64,000 nt of DNA, taken from the NCBI RefSeq assembly GCF_020097835.1, contig NZ_CP083666.1:1240001-1304000 (forward strand), in the 5' to 3' direction. The stretch is from Haloprofundus halobius. Lineage in GTDB: Archaea; Halobacteriota; Halobacteria; Halobacteriales; Haloferacaceae. Within the stretch, counting starts at the first letter, position 1; each line of letters opens with the position of its first letter. The notes below the pieces were generated by a model. It did not search any database, was not told where the DNA came from, and was given only the letters and a program-made list of their open reading frames with translations. Position numbers and translations under genes: made by a program. Shown piece after piece: positions 35,266 through 44,000 of this stretch.

Positions 35266-35575
35266 CGAACTCACAGAGACGGACCAGCACCGACTGCGAC
35301 CTGACGAGATGAGCCTCGACGAACTCCGCGAGGAGATAGAGGATATCGACCGCGAACTCGTCGAACTCATCGCGCGGCGAACGTACGTCGCCGACACCAT
35401 CGCACAGGTGAAAGCCGAACGAGACCTGCCGACGACCGACGAAGCCCAAGAGGACAAGGTGATGGAGCGTGCGGGCGAGAACGCCGAGACGTTCGAGGTA
35501 GATGCCAATTTGGTGAAGGCGATTTTCCGGCTGCTCATCGAACTGAACAAGGTGGAACAAAGGGAGAGTAGATAG
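35258..35575 (+). CDS. aroQ: Chorismate mutase, AroQ type
   Basis: 105-residue all-helical mutase converting chorismate to prephenate for Phe/Tyr. Seen: LDELREEIEDIDRELVELIA with the active-site Arg, RRTYVADTIAQVKAERDLP, and VKAIFRLLIELNKVEQRES at the C terminus. It overlaps the aroK end by eight bases and is coupled to it. Chorismate is the downstream product of the shikimate step made by aroK, so the pair is functionally coherent. Confidence 0.9.
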   Translation: MTDELTETDQHRLRPDEMSLDELREEIEDIDRELVELIARRTYVADTIAQVKAERDLPTTDEAQEDKVMERAGENAETFEVDANLVKAIFRLLIELNKVEQRESR

Positions 35576-35783
35576 CCGAATTGAGGGGTTCCAGGGACTG
35601 TATTGCTAGTCTGGTTGCTGATTTTTCCGAAAGCTGCTCTCTCGTTCCTCGGTCGGTGAACGATATCACAGTTCTATAGGCGCCACGGACACTAACTCGA
35701 AGCGGGACCTTGCGGTGACTGCGGAATACAGAGGATGTGTTTGTCACGAACTGTTATCGATACGGAGCCCGTCGTTCGAAGGT

Positions 35784-36581
35784 ATGCCATACGTCTAGTG
35801 CAACGGGGCCGACCTCTATTACGAAGACCGTGGCGAGGGCGAGCCGATCCTATTCCTCCATGGCGTCTTGCACGGTCTCCGGTTCTTCGAGCCGCAGTTG
35901 GCTGGGCTCTCGGACGACTATCGGGTGATCGCGTTTGATTTCAGAGGACATGGCCGGTCGGAGAAGACCGAGCTCGGCCACACGGTCCCCCAATATGCGC
36001 GGGATCTCCACGCGTTCATCGAACGGCAAGACCTCGAAGACGTTGTCGTCGTCGGTTGGTCAATGGGCGCATTCGTCTCCTGGGACTACGTGGATCAGTT
36101 CGGCACCGACCGGATTCGAGGATTGGTCGATGTCGACATCGAAGCCACCCGGTTTCGGTGGGACGACTACGACTACGGGCTCGCCGAGTTAGACGACATT
36201 CAGAGCCTGCTCGAACTGGCCCAGTCCGACCAGCTCGGCCTGGTCGAACGGTTCACAGAACAGGTCTTCGCCGACCCCACAGCCGAGACGAGAACCTTAC
36301 AGACCGACGAAATCACCAGGACGCCACCACCAATCCAGAGCGCTATCCTGTTCGACACGCACACCCGTGACTACCGCGCCGTCCTCCCCGAGATAGACGT
36401 CCCCATGCTGGTCTGTGCTGGTACCGCCGAGACCAGAGGCTCGATCGATGCCGTTCGAAACGTCGCAGAACTCGTTCCCAACGCGAAAGTGGAACACTTC
36501 GAGGCTAGTGGCCACTGTCCCCCGTACGAGGAGCCCGAGCGGTTCAATCGGGTTGTCGGCCAGTTTGTAAACGCACTGTGA
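35784..36581 (+). pseudogene. Alpha/beta hydrolase with a TAG stop at codon 5
   Basis: The frame reads MPYV, TAG (35796-35798), then CNGADLYYEDRGEGEPILF and LHGV, the normal start of an alpha/beta hydrolase. It then runs intact for about 260 codons. Seen: RGHGRSEK, nucleophile elbow VVGWSMGAFVSWD near residue 90, and the catalytic His region FEASGHCPPYEEPERF near the end. The stop sits before the oxyanion His-Gly, so a downstream TTG (35868) would make a protein without a full core. It was probably a haloperoxidase-like esterase. Either inactive or read through; I take it as a pseudogene. Confidence 0.75.
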
Positions 36582-36941
36582 CCGATACGCGCTGTGTATC
36601 CAGCATCGTTGTAGAAAGATATCACCGTTTGAGGGTGTCAACGGAGCCCGGCACATACCATCGTAGGTGCGATCGCCGGTCGGTTGACGGGCGTTTCTGC
36701 GGGTAGTTCGCGGCGGACCGCTAACCGCTGTACTCTCTCGTTTATATGCGGTGTCGAGCAATTGTCCCTCTCGGTCGTATTCGGGGATTCAGATCCGAAG
36801 GCCGATTCTCTTTTATTCGAATACATTTCGTATGTTAACTGCCTGAACACAGTTGAACGACGCCAGTCTCGATAATCCGGTCGACATCGAAGACGAACGA
36901 CGCGTTATCCACGCCGACGCTTGCTGAACAGGCGAAGATGA
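36582..36941. other. Intergenic, no gene seen
   Basis: 360 bases between the broken hydrolase and the broken permease. Base composition is more AT-rich than average. TATA-like stretches (TTTATATG near 36743, TTTTATTC near 36812) occur without a convincing downstream frame. Nothing else supported. Confidence 0.4.
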
Positions 36942-37936
36942 CTAGTCGCCGGACTGAACGGTTCGACTCGGCGTCCACGTTCCGGGGACGAGCCACGTCG
37001 GGACGACTCGCGTGAGGACAACCATCCCGATCAGTTCGACGAGCGTCTGCGTCACGACGACGGCCGGAGCCAGTCGGTAGCCTGTCGGAAGCGCGAGTGC
37101 AAGCGGCAGGACGACCAGCGAGTTACGAGTGACCGACGTGAAGACGAGTGCCCTGCTCTCGCCGGCGTCCATCCGAAGAAGCCCCGCCGCGACTCGTCCG
37201 AGTATCGGCATGAGGACGAGGAATGCGACGTACATCGGAACGACGACGGCAATCTGCTCGATGGAACTCTGTACCCGGGGGAGTTGCGACGCGATGGCGA
37301 CGAGCAGCGTCGCGCCCATCATCGGAACCGGTAACCATTCCGTCGTCTCCTGCCACGCTTCACCGCTCGACGACCGTTCCGCCCATACTTCGGTGAGTCA
37401 CGCGAGCGTCAGGGGAAGCGCGATGAGTATCAGGAACGCCTCAACGAACGGTCCTGGCTCGATGACCTCCGCAACCTCCGCGCCCATGAACAGCCACAGA
37501 TACAGCGGGAGTAACAGCAGTTGGACGAGCATCAGCGCGGGCGTGGTCGCCGTGATTTGCTCGGCGTCGCCGCCTGCGAGTTCCGTGAAGGTGATGACGT
37601 AGTCGATACACGGTGTCAAAAGGACCATGAGTGCCCCCACGAGGATGGCTGGTTGGTGGGGGAGAAACCGAGTGAGTCCCAGACGACCACAGGGACGACG
37701 AGGAAGTTCATCCCCAACGCCGCCGCGATGAACCGTCCGTTCCGAAACGCGCGACGGAGGCGAACGAACGGGATTTCGAGGAACGTGACGTAGAGCAGGA
37801 CGACCAGCACCGGGTCGATGAGTCGCTCGAAGAATGGAGCCGAGTTCGGACGACCGACTCAGACACCAACGGCGAGGAGAACGAATATCGCATAGACGAC
37901 GACTTGATGCCGCTGGAGCCATCTCTGCGGATTCAT
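36942..37936 (-). pseudogene. Arsenite-efflux/bile-acid-symporter type permease, three lesions
   Basis: From the ATG at 37936 the minus strand codes a membrane permease of the ACR3-like arsenic resistance family, but it is broken three times. Frame 1 reads NPQRWLQRHQVVVYAIFVLL, then TGA at 37861-37859, then FFERLIDPVLVVLLYVTFLE. Near 37680 a one-base shift leads to LMVLLTPCIDYVITFT, carrying the Cys in membrane helix 4. Another TGA at 37400-37398 precedes MMGATLLVAIASQLPRV and the C-terminal helices, including SVTRNSLVVLPLALALPTGY. With all three repaired it would be a full-length permease of about 330 residues. It is clearly dead. Confidence 0.78.
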
Positions 37937-38155
37937 CTATCACCCAGTTCGTGGGCCGGTGGTAAACTCTCGTTGTTCTACCCCCACATGAATTCCTGCT
38001 CAGCGTGAGCGAGGATCGAACGAGTCGTCTCTTCTCAGAGTGGCGTTTACCTCCGGGGGCGTCTCGGGGGTCTGCCAGCCGCTTCCGTGGGTTATTGGGG
38101 TGACCACGACCCACGTTTTCGTCAGGTCGGGGGTGAGTCGGAGTGATTCTGACGG

Positions 38156-38224
38156 GTGAAGTTGGTCGTCGATGCGGACGTCGCCATCTCGGCGCTCATC
38201 GCGAAAAATCGCGTGGAGTTCAGG
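38156..38224 (+). pseudogene. N-terminal fragment of a PIN-domain toxin
   Basis: A GTG at 38156 begins KLVVDADVAISALIAKNRVE, the first strand and helix of PIN-domain ribonucleases (VapC type, with the first catalytic Asp). Similarity stops after about 23 codons, where the sequence runs into the 3' end of the convergent gene. No antitoxin gene is next to it. A truncated toxin relic. Confidence 0.5.
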
Positions 38225-38756
38225 CCATCTCCTCGTCGGGTTCGACCTGAGGGGGTTCGGACTGTATTCCCCGGTACGCGAGGATAGCGCCCACTACGAA
38301 CACTATCGACGCGAGGTAGATCGGCCCCAGATGCGTCACCCAGTTGTGGCTGAAGAGATCCATGTAGTGCATCGGTAGCGCGAGCGCCAGACCGAGCACG
38401 GCGGCGACGACCGCCGTCGCCCACGCCCACACGAGACCGGAGCGAACGCCGTACCACGCTAAGGCGGCGATGGCGATTCCGGTGGTGATGATGAACGCCG
38501 CGGTGGCGACGTGGAGGTGGTTGATGTAGTGCATGATGGCAGGGTTGACGGCGTCGAGTTGCGCCGGCGTGACGCCGTTGAGCGTCTCGACGCCGAGTTC
38601 GAAACCCGACCCGAAGAACGTTCTCACGAGGAAAACGACGCCGTAGCCGACGAAGCCGACGCCCGCGAGCGCCATCAGCAGCGACCCGGTCCGCGCTCCG
38701 CGGCCGGGTTCGTAGTCGGTTCTGTGCTGTTCGGCGGTTGCTTGGTCTACGTTCAT
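38220..38756 (-). CDS. Four-helix membrane protein with histidine-rich helices
   Basis: 178 residues. Four membrane helices: SLLMALAGVGFVGYGVVFLV, VATAAFIITTGIAIAALAWY, AWATAVVAAVLGLALALPMH and GPIYLASIVFVVGAILAY. Loops and helix ends carry several His (MHYINHLH near 75 and MHYMDLFSHNWVTH near 133), which could bind haem or metal. The C-terminal tail is acidic. Next upstream on the same strand, 35 bases before it, is a DUF1059-like gene. No named family recognised. Confidence 0.72.
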   Translation of the reverse strand: MNVDQATAEQHRTDYEPGRGARTGSLLMALAGVGFVGYGVVFLVRTFFGSGFELGVETLNGVTPAQLDAVNPAIMHYINHLHVATAAFIITTGIAIAALAWYGVRSGLVWAWATAVVAAVLGLALALPMHYMDLFSHNWVTHLGPIYLASIVFVVGAILAYRGIQSEPPQVEPDEEMA

Positions 38757-38790
38757 ACTTCGATAGGTCGTTCGTCGAGTCCGTACCGAA

Positions 38791-39003
38791 TCAGACTGCG
38801 ACTTCGTTGACGTGCCGTGATTCGATTTCGTCGAGGCTGTACTCTTTTCCGTGCTGTTCTCTCACGTGGTCGCGCGTGATCTGCAGCAGCCGATCCCTGT
38901 CGTCTGCCTCGGTCCGCATCATGAAGACGCAGCCGGACACTTCGGTATCGCACGCTACTTGTAAGGCTGTCGTCGGTTTCTCCGTTTGTTGTTCGTCGCT
39001 CAT
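38791..39003 (-). CDS. DUF1059-like small protein
   Basis: 70 residues. The pattern ALQVACDTEVSGCVFMMRTE, then a helix with RDHVREQHGKEY, matches small DUF1059 proteins, which carry two Cys in CxxxxxxC spacing and a conserved His. No function established. It is the first gene of a pair with the histidine-rich membrane protein (35-base gap), so the two may act together. Confidence 0.65.
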   Translation of the reverse strand: MSDEQQTEKPTTALQVACDTEVSGCVFMMRTEADDRDRLLQITRDHVREQHGKEYSLDEIESRHVNEVAV

Positions 39004-39175
39004 CGGTCGTCTTGCCTCCCGGCAGGGGAGAGTACAGGGTAGAGGCAGATGTAGGCATCTAGTGATATTCGCGCACCGCGCGACCGGATTGCAGACGATG
39101 CACGAATGGTCACTCGCTGCGCGCGAGCGTTCGCCGGAGGAGAAACGGGCCAGTCGAAGTCGACCGGCGTCTCTG

Positions 39176-39985
39176 TCACCCGACGGGCGCTTCGAGCGCG
39201 AGCGGGCGGGCTTCGCGTCGGTAGGACTCGAACGTGGCCTCCGCCCACTGGCGCGCCTCCGGCGCGTCGGTGTCGAGCAACACTCGAACGATTCCGCAGT
39301 CCTCGTCACAACAACTGATGGCGATTCGGTCGTCGAACAGGCTGACACCGTAGGGCGGCAAATCGTCGTGCAACCGGACAGAGAGGTTGCCGCTGTCGAG
39401 CGAAACGCTGCAGTGGTCTCGGTATGTCGAGAAGATGTACGCGGCGACAGTCGGCGGGTCGATTATCTCGGTCCGCATCTCGTCGACGATACGCCGCCGG
39501 AGTTCGTCTTTACAGGGTTCGAGTAGGGCGACGTCGTATCCGGCGAACCGAAACCGGTCGGTCTCCCGGAGCAACGAGACGAATCGGTTCACCGGACGGT
39601 ACGGCGCATCGGCGTCGGCGACCGTGACGGTCGCGGCGGCGACCATGTCGAGGGTGAACCCGCTCGCCTCGTCCGGGAGCCACTGCCAGGCCCCGCGGAG
39701 CTTTCGCTCCGTCTCGAACCGTTCGAGCAGGTCGCCCATCGCCGCAGCGACGTACTCGCCCAACTGCGTCGCCTCGTACAGATCACCGTTCCGCCGAATC
39801 CAGTTTCGTTCCTCGAAGGCGCGCAACGCCCGCCCGACCGTCGACGACGACGCCTCGGTCGCCGATTTGATGTCGGCTCTGCTCATCGGACCCTCACTTA
39901 TCGCATCGAGCGCGGCGACGCGGTGTTCCGACCTCGCGAGGAACTCCACGTCGTCGAGCGCGCCCTCCGTGCCACAGTATCGCAT
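39176..39985 (-). CDS. HTH regulator with FilR1-type ligand domain
   Basis: 269 residues from the ATG at 39985. The N-terminal winged helix reads ARSEHRVAALDAISEGPMSR, ADIKSATEASSSTVGRALRA and RNGDLYEATQLGEYVA. The C-terminal half is the FilR1-type domain (ADAPYRPVNRFVSLLRETDR, then PPYGVSLFDDRIAISC and RVLLDTDAPEARQWAEATFE). A homologue with the same layout lies at 56626-57537 in cassette 3. The ligand is unknown. It stands alone here, upstream of a VOC gene that points the same way. Confidence 0.82.
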   Translation of the reverse strand: MRYCGTEGALDDVEFLARSEHRVAALDAISEGPMSRADIKSATEASSSTVGRALRAFEERNWIRRNGDLYEATQLGEYVAAAMGDLLERFETERKLRGAWQWLPDEASGFTLDMVAAATVTVADADAPYRPVNRFVSLLRETDRFRFAGYDVALLEPCKDELRRRIVDEMRTEIIDPPTVAAYIFSTYRDHCSVSLDSGNLSVRLHDDLPPYGVSLFDDRIAISCCDEDCGIVRVLLDTDAPEARQWAEATFESYRREARPLALEAPVG

Positions 39986-40026
39986 GGTCAATCTAGGCGA
40001 AGGCCCGATATAGCTGTTCGGACCGT

Positions 40027-40479
40027 TCAGAGCCCGATCCAGCGTCCGGTGCGTTCGCCGGTACTCGCCGCATCGTACCCCTCAACGACCTCCCAGGTCA
40101 CGCCGTACGCGTTGCCGAAGACGAGCGAGCGATCCGACGACCCGAGAACCGTGCAGTCGAACTCGTCGAGACGACCTTCCAACGAACTCAATTCGGTCGC
40201 CGACACGCTCACGCCGATGTGCGAGAGCGCTCCCTCCCGAGTGACGGCGTCCGCGCGTTCGAGTGCCAGTTCGAATCCGTCGCGCCGGAGGTAGCTCAAC
40301 CCCAGGTCGACGCCGGCAGCCTCGGCGTCCTCCCAGTTCGCGTCCGGCGGTAGCGTCCGCCACTCGCCCCCTACTTCGGCCTCTCGGAAGGCGATTGAGA
40401 GGCCGAACAGCCCGCTATAGTACGACTCGGCTTCTCGCAAGCGCTCCACGCGTAGCGCGACGTGCGTGAGACCATCCAT
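40027..40479 (-). CDS. VOC-family (glyoxalase-fold) protein
   Basis: 150 residues, two beta-alpha-beta-beta-beta units. GLTHVALRVERLREAESYYS begins the first; GALSHIGVSVSATELSSLEG begins the second, which closes with FGNAYGVTWEVVEG. Candidate metal ligands are His in THVALRV, Glu in FELALERAD, His in LSHIGVSV and Glu in TWEVVEG, so a metal-dependent lyase or dioxygenase is likely. The reaction is not predictable. Confidence 0.78.
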   Translation of the reverse strand: MDGLTHVALRVERLREAESYYSGLFGLSIAFREAEVGGEWRTLPPDANWEDAEAAGVDLGLSYLRRDGFELALERADAVTREGALSHIGVSVSATELSSLEGRLDEFDCTVLGSSDRSLVFGNAYGVTWEVVEGYDAASTGERTGRWIGL

Positions 40480-40543
40480 GGTGGGGTGTCGAGAATCGAG
40501 CGGATAACCGTTCTGCCGTCTCGCTCACCGCGTCGACAGTCGT

Positions 40544-41224
40544 TCAGTACTCCCAGAGACGTTCGACGCGCGAGGCGAGCTCCGGATGCGCCGCTCGCAG
40601 CGTCTCGACGCTCGTTTCGCCGCCGACGTTGACGACGTGTACTTCCCCGCGTCGGTCCGAGTAGACGTCCTGAAAGTCGTAGACGACGCCGACGATTTCG
40701 ACGCGCTCCGGCACGTCGTCGCTCTCGACGAGGAACTCGACCTGTCTGTCGACGTTGTACTCGACGAGCCGATTTATCGCTTCGTCGCGGTCGACATCCC
40801 CGGGGAGCGCGCCGACACCGGATTCGAGGCGCGGTTTCAGCATATCGAGGCAGTATTCGATGCCGGGAGCGTCGGAGACACCGTCGGTCAGCGCGTCGTA
40901 CGTCGCCGTGACCGCGCCGCACCCGGTGTGGCCGACGACGACCGCGAGTTCGGTCCCGGTGTGCGCGATGGGATAGAGCACGTCGCCGGAGACCACCTCT
41001 CCAGCGTCGGTCCGCTGAACGACGCGGTTGCCGATGTTGCTGCACGTGAAGATGTGGCCGGGTTCTTCGTTGCCCCAGATGTGGTCCTGCAGAACGCGGG
41101 AGTCCGAGCAACAGACGGTGACTGCTTCGGGGTGTTGGGAGTCCTGGACGTCGGAGAACGCCGAGCCGAAGGCGTCCGCGTGCTCGGCGTTGTGCTTCAG
41201 CAGTTCGAGAAACGTCTCGTGCAT
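40544..41224 (-). CDS. can: Beta-class carbonic anhydrase
   Basis: 226-residue zinc enzyme interconverting CO2 and bicarbonate. The zinc site is readable: TVCCSDSRVLQDHIWG near residues 36-51 (Cys, Asp, Arg), CSNIGNRV near 60, and VVVGHTGCGAVTATYD near 95-110 (His-x2-Cys). C-terminal VEIVGVVYDFQDVYSD completes the fold. Start ATG 41224; longer frames upstream lack family sequence. Cytoplasmic. No partner genes next to it. Confidence 0.9.
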   Translation of the reverse strand: MHETFLELLKHNAEHADAFGSAFSDVQDSQHPEAVTVCCSDSRVLQDHIWGNEEPGHIFTCSNIGNRVVQRTDAGEVVSGDVLYPIAHTGTELAVVVGHTGCGAVTATYDALTDGVSDAPGIEYCLDMLKPRLESGVGALPGDVDRDEAINRLVEYNVDRQVEFLVESDDVPERVEIVGVVYDFQDVYSDRRGEVHVVNVGGETSVETLRAAHPELASRVERLWEY

Positions 41225-41401
41225 ACCGACCGTACGGCCGACCCCTCGAAATTTCTCCGAGAACCGGTCAATATTGCCGTCGGTGTCGTCGTTCGCGGGG
41301 CGGGTCGTTCGGCCATCGAACTCCGGGGCGCGGACGCCGGGACGCCGGGCCGTCGAACTACCTACCAGAACACGTAACATCGGTCTCCCCATCACCTCGG
41401 T

Positions 41402-42478
41402 ATGGAACTCCCCCCCTTCGAGTTGGAGCGGTGGCTCGACGAGTACGAACCGAGCGCGGATCTGATGCTCGCCGAGAGCGGCGTCCGAAGCCTTCCGGTG
41501 GAGCGGTTCGACCTCGACGTCGGCGAGTTGGGCTACGTCATCCCCACCGACGGCGACCCGCAGTTCCGAGCCGACATCGCCGAGCGGTACGGCAGAAGCG
41601 CCGACGAAGTCGTCCTCACGTGTGGAACGCAGGAAGCGGACTTTCTGACGTTCATGGCCCTGTTGGACGACGGTGACCACGCGGTCGTCGTCGCGCCGAC
41701 GTACCAGTCGCTCGAGAGCGTCCCCGAATCAGTTGGGTCGGTGACGACGGTGCGAACCGAGCCACCGAACTGGGGCCTCTCCGTCGATGCCGTCGCCGAC
41801 GCGGTACAGCCCGAGACCCGACTCGTGGTACTGACGAACCCGAGCAACCCGACGGGTACGTATCTCGGACCGGAGACGATGGCGGCCCTCTACGACCTCG
41901 TGGCCGACAACGACGCCTATCTGCTCGTCGACGAGGTGTATCGGATGCTCGCCGACGACCCCCATCCCCCTGCCGCGGCGCTCGGTCCGCGGGCGATTTC
42001 GACCGCTGGCGTCTCGAAGTCGTACGGCCTCGCCGGTGCGCGACTCGGGTGGGTCGTCGCCCACCCCGAACTCGCCGACACAGTCCGCAAATGGAAAGAT
42101 TACACGACCATCTCGCCGCCGATGCTCGGCCAGCATATCGCCAAGCAGGCGCTCGGCGAAAAAGAAGACGAAATACTCCGTGAGAACCGCAAGCACGCAA
42201 AGGCGAACCGTGACCGTGTGGCGGCGTTCGTCGACGAGTACGAGTTGGAGTGGTCCGAACCGGTCGGCGTCAACGCGTTCCCGACGGTTCCCGACGGGTT
42301 CGAGTCGGGCAAGGAGTTCTGTCGGTCGGTGTTCGACGCCGAGAGCGTCGTTCTCGCGCCCGGCGACGTGTTCGGTTACCCCGACCGCTTCCGACTCGGC
42401 TTCGGACTGCACACCGACGAACTGGTGGAGGGGCTCGAACGCGTAGGTCGGCACATCGAGAGCGTCCGAGACGACTGA
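41402..42478 (+). CDS. Class I/II aminotransferase
   Basis: 358-residue PLP enzyme, fold type I. Seen: LGYVIPTDGDPQFRADIAER at the N-terminal side, LTNPSNPTGTYLG near 144 (PLP ring contact), LLVDEVYRML near 178, and the Schiff-base lysine in STAGVSKSYGLAGARLGW near 200. C-terminal FRLGFGLHTDEL has the Arg for the substrate carboxylate. Substrate not predictable; aromatic or branched amino acids are common for this type. Diverges from carbonic anhydrase. Confidence 0.87.
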   Translation: MELPPFELERWLDEYEPSADLMLAESGVRSLPVERFDLDVGELGYVIPTDGDPQFRADIAERYGRSADEVVLTCGTQEADFLTFMALLDDGDHAVVVAPTYQSLESVPESVGSVTTVRTEPPNWGLSVDAVADAVQPETRLVVLTNPSNPTGTYLGPETMAALYDLVADNDAYLLVDEVYRMLADDPHPPAAALGPRAISTAGVSKSYGLAGARLGWVVAHPELADTVRKWKDYTTISPPMLGQHIAKQALGEKEDEILRENRKHAKANRDRVAAFVDEYELEWSEPVGVNAFPTVPDGFESGKEFCRSVFDAESVVLAPGDVFGYPDRFRLGFGLHTDELVEGLERVGRHIESVRDD

Positions 42479-42604
42479 GCCGGGTCGTCTTCGAAGCGCT
42501 CCCGAGTGACCCGCTGGTTCGCCCGGTTCGCTCCTCTCGCTCGTCTCGTCCGCGCGTTCCGACGGTCTCCCTGGACGCGAACGGCATCACGGTATCGACC
42601 GGAC

Positions 42605-43393
42605 CTACCGCCGGTACGCCGTCGCCAACCCGTCGAGCGACTCGTGACGCTCGGTCGTGTGCGGCGCGGTCAGCGGCGAGACACTGACTTTCCCGTCGAC
42701 GATGGCGCGGCGGTCGGTGCCGTCGGGATCCGGGATATCGTCGTTTCGCATCCGCGTCCAGACGTTGTCGGTGAGGGTGATGTGCCCGTTCTCGGCGTCG
42801 TGTTCGGCGGTCATCTCGTACATCGTCGACGGGCGCGTCACCTGCATCGGCGCGGGGTCGTGGCCAGGCAACGGCGCGTTGACGTTCAGATACTCCGCTT
42901 GCTCGAAGACGCCGGCCTCGAGGGCGTTCTCGACGAGATAGGTGGTGGCGTCGGTCGCTTCGCGGAACGCCTCGGGTTCGGTCGCCGCCTCCTGCCACGG
43001 CACGTCGCCCGCGGGGATGTACAGCGAGGCGGCGATGGCGGGAACGTCGAAGAAGGCGGCTTCGACGGCGGCGCTGACGGTTCCCGAGCGACCGAGGACG
43101 TACGCCCCGAGGTTCGCCCCCTTGTTGCACCCGGCGACCACCATATCCGCATCCGGACAGAGCGATTCGAGGCCGACGACGGTGCAGTCGGCGGGTGTCC
43201 CCTCGATCGCGTAGCCCAGTTCGTGCTCGGTCACGTCGACCCGGTGAGACATCTTCCGACCGACGGCGCTCTGGTCGTCGGCGGGAGCGACGGCCGTCAC
43301 GTCGGCCACTTCCGACAGCGCGTCGTACAGCGCGACGAACCCGACGCTCTCGATGCCGTCGTCGTTCGTCAAGAGGATGTGAGGCCTATCCAT
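42605..43393 (-). CDS. surE: 5'/3'-nucleotidase SurE
   Basis: 262-residue survival protein phosphatase acting on nucleoside monophosphates. Seen: HILLTNDDGIESVGFVALYD at the N terminus (metal site Asp-Asp), VAPADDQSAVGRKMS near 38-52, and MVVAGCNKGANLGAYVLGRS near 85-104, where the usual G-x-N-x-G has a Cys-Asn-Lys-Gly variant. ATG 43393 fits the fold; the codon at 43402 upstream is a GTG. Converges on the aminotransferase. Confidence 0.87.
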   Translation of the reverse strand: MDRPHILLTNDDGIESVGFVALYDALSEVADVTAVAPADDQSAVGRKMSHRVDVTEHELGYAIEGTPADCTVVGLESLCPDADMVVAGCNKGANLGAYVLGRSGTVSAAVEAAFFDVPAIAASLYIPAGDVPWQEAATEPEAFREATDATTYLVENALEAGVFEQAEYLNVNAPLPGHDPAPMQVTRPSTMYEMTAEHDAENGHITLTDNVWTRMRNDDIPDPDGTDRRAIVDGKVSVSPLTAPHTTERHESLDGLATAYRR

Positions 43394-43517
43394 GTCGAAC
43401 ACTCACGCGGCGGTCCAAAAAACGCTCCGCTCGCCGTCTCTTTCGTCGCCACGCGACTCCTCCGGGCACGCAGACCCGAGTCGGAACGCACACAAAGCAG
43501 CGGCCACATGAACCCCT

Positions 43518-43910
43518 ATGGGACTCGGAAATACGGCACGAACGCTACAGAAGGTCGCCGACATGGGCGAGGATGTCTACAAGCGACTCAACGAGGTCCG
43601 CGAACAGGTGCAGGCGACGCAGGAGAGCGTCGCCGAGACGAAAGCTCGCGTCGCCAGCCTCGAAACGGAAGTGGCCGAGCAGCGGGCGATCCTCGAAGCC
43701 ATCGCCGACGAACAGGGCATCGACGTCGACTCGGTGACAGCCGAGGCGCACATCGCCGAGGCCGAAGATGGCGACGGAGAATCGGACGCAGAGACGAGCG
43801 GTGCCTCGAAGAACGACACCGAGAGCCAGCAGTCGGCGGACAGCGAAGCGGTCTCCGACGACTCGGCGACCCAGGAGAACGGCGCGTCGACCACGACCGA
43901 CAACGCGTAA
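43518..43910 (+). CDS. Coiled-coil protein, DUF5798-like
   Basis: 130 residues. The first 75 are helical with a long heptad pattern (KRLNEVREQVQATQESVAET, then ARVASLETEVAEQRAILEAI) and start MGLGNTARTLQKVADMGEDV, which I recall as the haloarchaeal DUF5798 type. The remaining 50 residues are a Glu/Asp/Ser/Thr-rich disordered tail. No signal or membrane segment. Diverges from surE. Function unknown. Confidence 0.73.
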   Translation: MGLGNTARTLQKVADMGEDVYKRLNEVREQVQATQESVAETKARVASLETEVAEQRAILEAIADEQGIDVDSVTAEAHIAEAEDGDGESDAETSGASKNDTESQQSADSEAVSDDSATQENGASTTTDNA

Positions 43911-44000
43911 GGCCGTCGCGTTCGTGCGTGACGTGTCGACCCCGTCGTCGCAGCACGAGCGATGGCAACACTAAGGTTCGGGGGCAACTTTTGCCAGCGC

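Noticed and set aside
35796-35798. TAG as a pyrrolysine codon in the hydrolase
   Set aside because: No pyrrolysine genes are seen in the window, and codon 5 of a hydrolase is not a functional site; a nonsense mutation is simpler.
36853-36928. A 24-codon frame (NDASLDNPVDIEDERRVI) before the broken permease
   Set aside because: Too short, with no start codon better than TTG and no family recognised.
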